Shown here in pieces: positions 24,842 through 31,365 of a stretch of 38,311 nt of DNA; the first letter of the stretch is position 1; each line of letters begins with the position of its first letter. Under the pieces are notes generated by a model. That model made no database searches. It saw only the letters and a list, made by a program, of their open reading frames with translations, and was not told the DNA's origin. The position numbers and the translations under genes were made by a program. Source of the DNA: Pectinatus brassicae (GTDB lineage: Bacteria; Bacillota; Negativicutes; Selenomonadales; Selenomonadaceae); the NCBI RefSeq assembly GCF_014201835.1, contig NZ_JACHFH010000029.1, positions 1 through 38,311 of the forward strand. The letters run 5' to 3'.

Positions 24842-25846
24842 TCAGTTTTTAAGTTTTGCCATTATGGCAATTTTTATGTTTTCCATATGCTTTTCCATGT
24901 CGATAAAGCTTTGCTCAGCTTCTTCGTGACTTACTAATTTAAAGTGGATGGGATCATTAGGCTTGAGCTGCGCGATGCGGGCAGCGTCAACGGTAATAGT
25001 TTGGGCAATTATTGGATAACCAGCTACTGATTGATGGTCAGCCATTAAAATAATTGGCATACCTTGCGGCGGTACCTGAATCGTTCCTAAATTAATTGCC
25101 TCAGAAATTATTTCCAAAGGTTTTTCGGCTTTTAAAACTTCACCCTGCAAGCGATAGCCCATACGGTCAGCATCTTTACTTATGCGGTATTGGGAAGAAA
25201 AAAAGTTGTATTTAGCAGATTCACTGAAATATTTATAATGCAGACCGGCGGTTACACGAATTGGCTTAAGCAGTTTTTCTTTGGAAAATTGCGCTTTGCC
25301 GATAAACCAGCGAGCCTGGGCAAAAGACTGGGCACCGCGGGATAATAGCGAGGCCAGTATATGTTGGCTGAAAGCTGTAGGTGTGCCAGTGTTTAATAAA
25401 TCGTTTTTTTGCAGGGCACGCCCCTGAAAACCACCAATGCCGGCACGCAGATAAGTGCTTTTGCTGCCCATTACTTTATCGATATCAAAACCGCCAGCAA
25501 CCGCCAGATAAGCGCGACAGCCTAATTGACAATTGGAAAATTTCATAATTGCACCGGCTTTTACGGCAACAGGCCGCATATATGGAACCGGCATACCGTC
25601 AATAATCGGCTTGAAATCACCGCCTGTAACGGCAATTAAAGTATCGGCAGTAAATTCGATAGTAGGACCAAGCAAAGTTATTTCTAATGCCGCTTCATTT
25701 TCATCATTGCCAACCAGCATATTAGCCAGACGCAGCGAATATGTATCCATGGCACCGGATACTAATACGCCTATTTTTTGATAGCCATAACGTCCACAGT
25801 CTTGAATAGTAGTTAATAAACCGGGACGAATAATTTTTAAACTCAT
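24842..25846 (-). CDS. pxpC: 5-oxoprolinase subunit C (KipA/AHS2 family)
   Basis: 334 residues, full length. The opening '[19 protein letters not shown]' and '[18 protein letters not shown]' are the family signature, and '[22 protein letters not shown]' is the conserved C-terminal block. Together with PxpB it forms part of the ATP-dependent 5-oxoprolinase. The family is homologous to the allophanate-hydrolase-subunit/KipA half of the carboxyltransferase domain of urea carboxylase. Its ATG overlaps the pxpB stop (ATGA). In B. subtilis KipA also counteracts the kinase inhibitor KipI, but metabolism is the likely role here. The following genes encode a biotin carrier and biotin carboxylase. Confidence 0.93.
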   Translation of the reverse strand: MSLKIIRPGLLTTIQDCGRYGYQKIGVLVSGAMDTYSLRLANMLVGNDENEAALEITLLGPTIEFTADTLIAVTGGDFKPIIDGMPVPYMRPVAVKAGAIMKFSNCQLGCRAYLAVAGGFDIDKVMGSKSTYLRAGIGGFQGRALQKNDLLNTGTPTAFSQHILASLLSRGAQSFAQARWFIGKAQFSKEKLLKPIRVTAGLHYKYFSESAKYNFFSSQYRISKDADRMGYRLQGEVLKAEKPLEIISEAINLGTIQVPPQGMPIILMADHQSVAGYPIIAQTITVDAARIAQLKPNDPIHFKLVSHEEAEQSFIDMEKHMENIKIAIMAKLKN

Positions 25847-26571
25847 AATTTATCGTCCTCCATTTTCTTGTATTCTTGTGGTGAGATAGGAATAAATTTT
25901 ACGATATCGCCAGCATGTAAGAGGCTGGGATCATCAGCATTAGGTAGAAATAAGTCAACAGGGGTACGGCCAATAAGCTGCCAGCCGCCCGGAGTACTTA
26001 TCGGATAGCCGCCAGTTTGTTTACCAGCAATACCGATGCTGCCAGCCGGGATGCTAAGACGCGGTTCACTGCGCCGTGGTGTAGCAATGCGCTCGTCCAT
26101 ACCACCCATATAAGGGAATCCGGGACAAAAGCCAATCATATAGACAAGATAATCGGGCTGGGTATGGATGTTTATTACCTCATCGGTGCTAAGATTATGA
26201 TATTTGGCTACATATTCGATATCAGGCCCACATTCGCCACCATAACAGACCGGTATCTCAATTGTTTTAGGCATAGCGGCAGGCAGCTTGGCAGCCTTTT
26301 CAATGTATTCATCAATAATATTGGAAATAATAGCAAAGACGGTTTTGTTTTTGTTGTTGGTGTAGCTTTTTTTAGCAATAAAGGGATTATAGTAAACAGC
26401 TACACTGGTATAAGATATAACATATTCTAGAAAACCGGGAAAGGGATGCTTATCTATATACATAGCAAGATTTTGGCTTTTTTTATGTATCTGCGGATTG
26501 ATTTCATTGCCAAAAGTTACAAGCAGTGCTGTTTCGCCCAAGGGCTTTATTGTATAAGAATTTTTATCCAA
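25843..26571 (-). CDS. pxpB: 5-oxoprolinase subunit B (KipI/AHS1 family)
   Basis: 242 residues, full length. The N-terminal half has 'IKPLGETALLVTFG'; the C-terminal half has the cyclophilin-like AHS1 signature 'GFCPGFPYMGG', 'IPAGSIGIAGKQTGGYPI' and 'STPGGWQLIGRTP'. It pairs with PxpC, as KipI does with KipA. The start is TTG 26571 with 'ctaggaggt' 5-6 nt before it; no ATG fits. It overlaps pxpC by 4 nt, which implies a stoichiometric complex. The same fold forms one half of the carboxyltransferase domain of urea carboxylase, which matters because a biotin carrier and carboxylase follow in the operon. Confidence 0.93.
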   Translation of the reverse strand: MDKNSYTIKPLGETALLVTFGNEINPQIHKKSQNLAMYIDKHPFPGFLEYVISYTSVAVYYNPFIAKKSYTNNKNKTVFAIISNIIDEYIEKAAKLPAAMPKTIEIPVCYGGECGPDIEYVAKYHNLSTDEVINIHTQPDYLVYMIGFCPGFPYMGGMDERIATPRRSEPRLSIPAGSIGIAGKQTGGYPISTPGGWQLIGRTPVDLFLPNADDPSLLHAGDIVKFIPISPQEYKKMEDDKL

Positions 26572-26598
26572 GATTAACCTCCTAGTGCTAATTAATAA

Positions 26599-27783
26599 TT
26601 AGTGCAGAAATTTTATTATGGTTACTATACTCATATAGGCAGTCATTATAACGACCAAGCCACCGAATGCAGTCATCCAGACAGGATGTTTATAATCACC
26701 AATAATTTTTTTATTGTGTGCAGCGACAAGTATGACGCCGAGAGTTATTGGAAGAATAAGACCATTTAGTGTTCCGACTAAAACGAGGATAGTAACAGGT
26801 TTGCCGACAATAGCAAAAACGAGAGTGGAAAAGATAATAAAAGCGATAACCAGCCAGCGGTAATTGTCATCAAGTTTTTTGCTGTAAGTTCTGATAAAGG
26901 AAACAGAAGTATAAGCGGCACCGATAACGGAAGAAATTGCCGCAGCCCACATTACTAAGCCAAATACTTTATAGCCGGCAACACCAATAGCTAAATTAAA
27001 AACTGAAGCTGGCGGATTGGCTTTATCAAGCGTAAAACCGGCAGTAAGGACACCCAATGTAGCTAAAAACAAGAAAACGCGCATGATGCCAGTGACACAT
27101 ACACCGGTAACCGAGCTACGGGTTATCTGCCCTACGGCTTTTTTACCTACGATACCAGCATCAATTAAGCGATGTCCACCGGCAAATGTAATATAGCCGC
27201 CGACTGTACCGCCGACAAGGGTAATAATAGATATGATATCAATGTGGTCAGGCATAAAAGTTTTGGTGATGGCTTCACCAACCGGCGGTGAAGATGAAAT
27301 AGCCACATATAATGTCAGCAAAATCATGATAAAACCGGCTATCTGGGTAAACCTGTCCATTACTTTACCGGCTTCTTTTACCAGAAATATTGAAATGGCG
27401 ATGATGCCGCTGATTATGGCGCCTACAGCAGGACTGACACCGAACAGGACGTTAAAGCCAAGACCGGCACCAGCAATATTGCCAATATTAAAAGCCAGTC
27501 CGCCGAGGATTATCAGCAGTGAAACAAAATAGCCAAGACCAGGAAAAACCATATTAGCGATGTCCTGCCCGCGCTTGCCAGATACACCGATAATGCGCCA
27601 GATATTTAACTGGGTACCGATATCAAGAATAATTGATAATAAGATTACAAAGCCAAAACTGGCCATTAAAGTTTGAGTAAATACGGTAGTTTGAGTAAGA
27701 AAACCAGGACCGATAGAAGAGGTGGCCATTAAAAAGGCAGCGCCCATTAAAACGCTTAAAGTACTTTCTTTTTTTGCTTTCAT
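26599..27783 (-). CDS. NRAMP-related transporter lacking the metal motifs (YcsG type)
   Basis: 394 residues, about 11 membrane helices of the LeuT/NRAMP fold. The family start 'IGPGFL' is present at 24-29, but the metal-binding motif that follows in true NRAMPs (DPGN) is replaced by 'TQTT'. The second motif, in helix 6 (usually MPH), reads 'GGY' within 'GGTVGGYITFAGGH' near 192-205. Both metal-ligand motifs are therefore missing, and manganese or iron transport is unlikely. The relative YcsG occupies the same position in the B. subtilis ycsF-ycsG-ycsI-kip cluster, so 5-oxoproline, D-glutamate or another organic acid is the likelier substrate (inference). 'aaggaga' precedes the ATG. Confidence 0.82.
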   Translation of the reverse strand: MKAKKESTLSVLMGAAFLMATSSIGPGFLTQTTVFTQTLMASFGFVILLSIILDIGTQLNIWRIIGVSGKRGQDIANMVFPGLGYFVSLLIILGGLAFNIGNIAGAGLGFNVLFGVSPAVGAIISGIIAISIFLVKEAGKVMDRFTQIAGFIMILLTLYVAISSSPPVGEAITKTFMPDHIDIISIITLVGGTVGGYITFAGGHRLIDAGIVGKKAVGQITRSSVTGVCVTGIMRVFLFLATLGVLTAGFTLDKANPPASVFNLAIGVAGYKVFGLVMWAAAISSVIGAAYTSVSFIRTYSKKLDDNYRWLVIAFIIFSTLVFAIVGKPVTILVLVGTLNGLILPITLGVILVAAHNKKIIGDYKHPVWMTAFGGLVVIMTAYMSIVTIIKFLH

Positions 27784-27838
27784 ATAAGATCTCCTTGTGG
27801 ATAAAAGTTAGAGGATATTACTTAATAAATAGATATTA

Positions 27839-28603
27839 TTAATCAGCCATAAATGATTTTATGGCAACGTTTTCTGCCTGCAAAGCTGCGGTTATTTTCT
27901 CGGCAAAATTAAGTGCTTTATCATTATCACCGTGGATGCACATGGTGTCGGCAAGAACTTGTATTTCTTTGCCATCAGCGGCAGTAACTGTACCTGTTTT
28001 TATCATTTGCAATACCTGCTTTATAGCTATCGCATCATCGGTTAGAACGGCTCCAGGCATACTGCGCGGCATCAGTGAACCGTCAGCCATATAAGCCCTG
28101 TCGGCAAATACTTCACTGGCAGTGCGCAGGCCAATTGCATCACCGGCTTTAACTAGTTCACTGCCAGCCAGACCAAAGAGTATTAGGCTGTTATCAACCG
28201 CAAAGATGGCTTTGGCAATGGCTTCAGCTAGTGTTTTATCCTTGGCAGCCATATTGTATAATGCACCATGCGGCTTTACATGCTGCATTTTTCCGCCCAA
28301 GGCTTTAACAAAACCGGCTAGAGCACCTATCTGATAAACGGTAATGTCATATGCTTCAATTGGTGATATTTTTATATTGCGTCTGCCGAAACCATTTAAA
28401 TCCATAAGACCGGGATGTGCACCAATGGCAACATTGTTTTCAAGGGCGGTCTGCACTGTTTTATGCATTACATAGGGGTCACCGGCATGAAAACCACAGG
28501 CAATATTGGCTGAAGAAACATATTTTAAGACTGCTTTGTCATTGCCTATTGTATAAGCACCAAAACTTTCTCCTAAATCGCTGTTCAAATCTACTTTTAA
28601 CAT
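27839..28603 (-). CDS. pxpA: 5-oxoprolinase subunit A (LamB/YcsF family)
   Basis: 254 residues, full length. '[17 protein letters not shown]' at 4-20 carries the acidic active-site residues, followed by '[13 protein letters not shown]', 'GAHPGLMD' and 'VKPHGALYN', all typical of PxpA. The fold is a glycoside hydrolase/deacetylase-like barrel. PxpA with PxpB and PxpC hydrolyses 5-oxoproline to glutamate using ATP. It is the first gene of the minus-strand operon, with a good promoter and a terminator-like hairpin in its leader. 'aaggag' precedes the ATG. The gap to the transporter gene is 55 nt. Confidence 0.95.
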   Translation of the reverse strand: MLKVDLNSDLGESFGAYTIGNDKAVLKYVSSANIACGFHAGDPYVMHKTVQTALENNVAIGAHPGLMDLNGFGRRNIKISPIEAYDITVYQIGALAGFVKALGGKMQHVKPHGALYNMAAKDKTLAEAIAKAIFAVDNSLILFGLAGSELVKAGDAIGLRTASEVFADRAYMADGSLMPRSMPGAVLTDDAIAIKQVLQMIKTGTVTAADGKEIQVLADTMCIHGDNDKALNFAEKITAALQAENVAIKSFMAD

Positions 28604-28630
28604 ATAAAAACTCCTTTATCAAATATACAA

Positions 28631-28686
28631 AAAGGCGCTAATAAATAGATTAGTTGAGATTAACTAATTTATTTATTAGCGCCTTT
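28631..28686 (-). terminator. Leader hairpin with T tract upstream of pxpA
   Basis: A 25-bp stem (28631-28655 with 28662-28686, one G-U pair; core 'aaaggcgctaataaata') with a 6-nt loop. On the minus strand it is followed by five T, which makes it look like an intrinsic terminator, but it lies between the predicted promoter and the pxpA start, 27 nt before the ATG. It could be an attenuator, a 5' stabiliser or a protein-binding palindrome. No minus-strand gene lies upstream for it to terminate. Confidence 0.6.
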
Positions 28687-28716
28687 GCTAAATGTTATTT
28701 ACAATATTACATGCTG

Positions 28717-28745
28717 ATTTTAGCATAAAAAAATATAATAATCAA
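28717..28745 (-). promoter_or_regulatory. Predicted promoter of the pxp operon
   Basis: On the minus strand TTGATT (28745-28740), a 17-nt spacer and TAAAAT (28722-28717). The start would lie near 28710, giving a leader of about 105 nt that contains the hairpin. The rest of 28746-28871 is very AT-rich and shows nothing recognisable. Confidence 0.6.
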
Positions 28746-28871
28746 TATATAGCAGCAGACAAACTTAATAAAAACATATAAAGTAAAATATATTATTATA
28801 AAATTTAAATTAATTAAGAAAAATACAGAATAATTAAATTAAATAAAGCGGTATTATATAGAATTTATTAG

Positions 28872-28901
28872 TATTGTAAATATATACAATAACGGTATAA
28901 T
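28872..28901 (+). promoter_or_regulatory. Promoter of the MaoC-type gene with overlapping inverted repeat
   Basis: TTGTAA (28874-28879), a 16-nt spacer and TATAAT (28896-28901). A perfect inverted repeat, 'tattgta' (28872-28878) and 'tacaata' (28885-28891), covers the -35 box and part of the spacer, where a repressor would bind. The regulator is unknown. Confidence 0.6.
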
Positions 28902-28934
28902 AAAAAGTACATATATGTAAAGGGAGATGTGTTG

Positions 28935-29357
28935 ATGCAGGGAAAAACTATTCAGGAGATACAAATCGGTGATTTTGCCGAGCATACAAAAACTATTGCT
29001 GAAAGTGATGTCTATTTATTTGCCGGAATTACTGGTGATATGAATCCAGCGCATACAAATGCGGTAGAAGCAGCAAAGGGAATGTTTAAAGAACGGATTG
29101 CCCATGGTATGCTTAGTGCTGGTCTTGTTTCAGCTGTCTTAGGGATGTATCTGCCGGGACCAGGGACGATATATATGTCACAGACATTGAAATTTACAGC
29201 ACCGGTAAAGTTTGGTGATACAATTACGGCTAAAGCCGAAGTTCTTACACGTGACGAAAGAAGAAACCGCATAACACTAAGAACCACTTGTACTAACCAG
29301 GACGGGAAAATAGTTTTGGATGGAGAGGCTTTAGTGATGCCACCCAAGAAAAAATAA
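28935..29357 (+). CDS. MaoC-type (R)-specific enoyl-CoA hydratase
   Basis: 140 residues, single hot-dog domain. The hydratase motif 'GITGDMNPAHTN' supplies the catalytic D35 and H40, followed by 'IAHGMLSAGLVSAVLG' and 'GTIYMSQTLKFTAPVKFGDTI', all typical of PhaJ/MaoC hydratases acting on (R)-3-hydroxyacyl or crotonyl-type thioesters. The frame is open from GTG 28929, but ATG 28935 lies 8 nt after the 'aaagggag' site and is chosen. It is transcribed alone from its own promoter, divergent to pxpA. Related proteins are often annotated as phosphate acetyltransferase N-domain or dehydratase; substrate and pathway are not evident from the neighbours. Confidence 0.88.
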   Translation: MQGKTIQEIQIGDFAEHTKTIAESDVYLFAGITGDMNPAHTNAVEAAKGMFKERIAHGMLSAGLVSAVLGMYLPGPGTIYMSQTLKFTAPVKFGDTITAKAEVLTRDERRNRITLRTTCTNQDGKIVLDGEALVMPPKKK

Positions 29358-29368
29358 TTAATAAATGA

Positions 29369-29414
29369 GTACCTGTTGGTTAATGTATACATAATTACTG
29401 GCAGGTATTTTTTT
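29369..29414 (+). terminator. Terminator after the MaoC-type gene
   Basis: The stem 'tacctgttggt'/'actggcaggta' (with G-U pairs) is followed by seven T. Confidence 0.75.
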
Positions 29415-29467
29415 GTGCCTATTTACAAAACAAAACATAATTAATATAGTAATAATGTGTACAAATG

Positions 29468-29509
29468 ATATGTTTGTGAAAATATAAACATATATCTATT
29501 TTTTATAAT
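29468..29509 (+). promoter_or_regulatory. Inverted repeat and -10 box upstream of the hydrogenase operon
   Basis: A perfect 8-bp inverted repeat, 'atatgttt' (29468-29475) and 'aaacatat' (29486-29493), with a 10-nt spacer, lies directly upstream of TATAAT (29504-29509). No good -35 is present, which suggests that an activator or redox regulator binds the repeat. The leader to the first gene is about 75 nt. Confidence 0.45.
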
Positions 29510-29588
29510 AACTTTTATTTTACATAATCATAGAGTATACTTAATTGTAATGGTTATTATTATACAACGGTAAAGGCAGGATGATTTT

Positions 29589-30086
29589 ATGATTGAAGAC
29601 AGCAGTAAGTTTGAGTTAACAGAAGAACTTAAAGCTAGTATTGATAAGATATTAGTAGAGCATTATCATGATTTTACCCAGATTGTCGGCATCCTTTTAG
29701 ATGTACAAAGTAAGATTGAGCAGCATTATATTCCCAAGATTGTTGCCTGTTATGTGGCAGAAAAACTGCCGGTTAAGTTATCAGTTATATATGATTGCAT
29801 GACATTTTATGATGCCTTAAGTGATAAACCGCGTGGGCGTTATCCAATCGAAATTTGTGACAGTATTGCCTGTAAGGTTAATAATAATGAATTTTTGTTA
29901 AAAACATTAAAAGAGCTTTTAGGTATAGATTTTGGTACGGTTACATATGATGGTCGTTTTACAATAGAAAAAGTATCATGCTTTGGAGCCTGTGATCGAG
30001 CACCGGCAGTAAAGATAAACGGCATAGTTTATGGACCGCTGAAAACAAAAGCACAAATGCGGGGATTATTAGAGCAGTTTGTATAA
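29589..30086 (+). CDS. hydC: NAD-linked [FeFe] hydrogenase, NuoE-like subunit
   Basis: 165 residues, thioredoxin-like [2Fe-2S] protein of the NuoE/HndA/HydC family. The four cluster cysteines are C90, C95, C131 and C135 ('CDSIAC' and 'CFGAC'). The N-terminal helical part (about 10-60) is also typical. It carries electrons between the flavin subunit and the hydrogenase. It is the first gene of a three-gene set, 16 nt before the NuoF-like gene, the order found in Clostridia and Negativicutes. The 'aggcagg' ribosome site precedes the ATG by 8 nt. Confidence 0.93.
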   Translation: MIEDSSKFELTEELKASIDKILVEHYHDFTQIVGILLDVQSKIEQHYIPKIVACYVAEKLPVKLSVIYDCMTFYDALSDKPRGRYPIEICDSIACKVNNNEFLLKTLKELLGIDFGTVTYDGRFTIEKVSCFGACDRAPAVKINGIVYGPLKTKAQMRGLLEQFV

Positions 30087-30102
30087 ATAATGGGGTGATT
30101 AA

Positions 30103-31365
30103 ATGAAAGAAATTAATTACATAACAGAAAATTTTGGCAAATATGACGTATTTTCAATAGACTCTTATATGGATATTGGTGGATTTGCATCATTGAAAAA
30201 GGTAATTGCAATGGATACAGAAGATATTGCGACATTGCTGACTACTGCGAAAATAAAGGGTCGTGGTGGTGCTGAATACCCGATGGGGAGAAAATGGAGT
30301 CAGGCTCATGCGGTGGATAGACCGCATCACTGTGTTGTCTGCAATGCTGATGAAGGTGAAACCTGTACATTTAAGGACAGGGAACTTATAAAAAATGATC
30401 CATTTAACTTAATTGAAGCAATTATTATTGCCGGCTGGGCGGTTAACGCTGAAGACGGTTATATTTATATGCGGGCAGAATATGGAAGTCTGCGTCCGCG
30501 CTTATTAAATGCCATCAAGCAGGCTGAAGAACGAGGCTTTTTAGGCGAGAATATTTTAAACAGCGGCTGGAATTACAAAATTCATTTATATAGTGGTGCC
30601 GGCGCGTATGTATGCGGTGAAGGTACAGCCCTTATCCGTTCCATTGAAGGGAAAGCCGGGCGTCCACGGATGAAACCACCATTTATGAAACAAAGCGGGT
30701 TGTTTTCCCGTCCAACCTGTATTGATAATGTAGAAAGCCTGTCAATAGTACCGCATTTATTACGTGATGCCAAGCCTTATATGGAAATGGGACAGGGGGA
30801 TTCTATCGGCAGTAAAATGATTAGTGTTGGCGGCAATGTTAATCGTCCCGGCGTATATGAAATGCCTTTTGGCATGACTGTCCGCCAGATAATTTATGAT
30901 TTAGCTGGTGGTATTCAAGGTGATAGGAACATCCGTCTAATCCAATTTGGCGGTGTTTCTGGTAAAATCTCGGACAGCCGGGTACTTGATGTACCTTATA
31001 CATATGAAGATTTTGCTAAAAACAATCTTATTATCGGTTCGGGATCAGTATTAGTGATTGATGAACGCACTAGTGTTATTGATTTTCTGCGCTATACACA
31101 GGATTTTTTCCTGCATGAAAGCTGTGGTCAGTGTATACCATGCCGTGAAGGGAATCGCCATATAAGAATTTTCTTAGAAAAAATAAAAGATGGAACCTAT
31201 ACCGATGAAGATATAAAAACAATGAAAACCTTTGCTAAAGTAATGCCGATGTCATCTTTATGTGGTTTGGGAGAAACAGCCCAAAATGCCTTGAAATCAG
31301 CATTTGAAATTTTCCCGGAAGTTTTTACATCAAATAGGCAAAAAAGTATGGAGGCTGTATACTGA
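30103..31365 (+). CDS. hydB: NAD-linked [FeFe] hydrogenase, NuoF-like flavin subunit (short form)
   Basis: 420 residues. It binds FMN and NAD(H): 'GRGGAEYPMGRKW' near 55-67, 'CNADEGETCTFKDRELI' near 82 and 'GAGAYVCGEGTALI' near 169. The [4Fe-4S] ligands are C341, C344 and C347 ('CGQCIPC') plus the cysteine in 'SSLCGLG'. HydB of bifurcating hydrogenases such as Thermotoga maritima is about 600 residues, with an extra N-terminal [2Fe-2S] domain and a C-terminal ferredoxin domain. Both are absent: the protein begins at the flavin domain and ends soon after the N3-type cluster. It overlaps hydA by one base (TGATG). Confidence 0.93.
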   Translation: MKEINYITENFGKYDVFSIDSYMDIGGFASLKKVIAMDTEDIATLLTTAKIKGRGGAEYPMGRKWSQAHAVDRPHHCVVCNADEGETCTFKDRELIKNDPFNLIEAIIIAGWAVNAEDGYIYMRAEYGSLRPRLLNAIKQAEERGFLGENILNSGWNYKIHLYSGAGAYVCGEGTALIRSIEGKAGRPRMKPPFMKQSGLFSRPTCIDNVESLSIVPHLLRDAKPYMEMGQGDSIGSKMISVGGNVNRPGVYEMPFGMTVRQIIYDLAGGIQGDRNIRLIQFGGVSGKISDSRVLDVPYTYEDFAKNNLIIGSGSVLVIDERTSVIDFLRYTQDFFLHESCGQCIPCREGNRHIRIFLEKIKDGTYTDEDIKTMKTFAKVMPMSSLCGLGETAQNALKSAFEIFPEVFTSNRQKSMEAVY

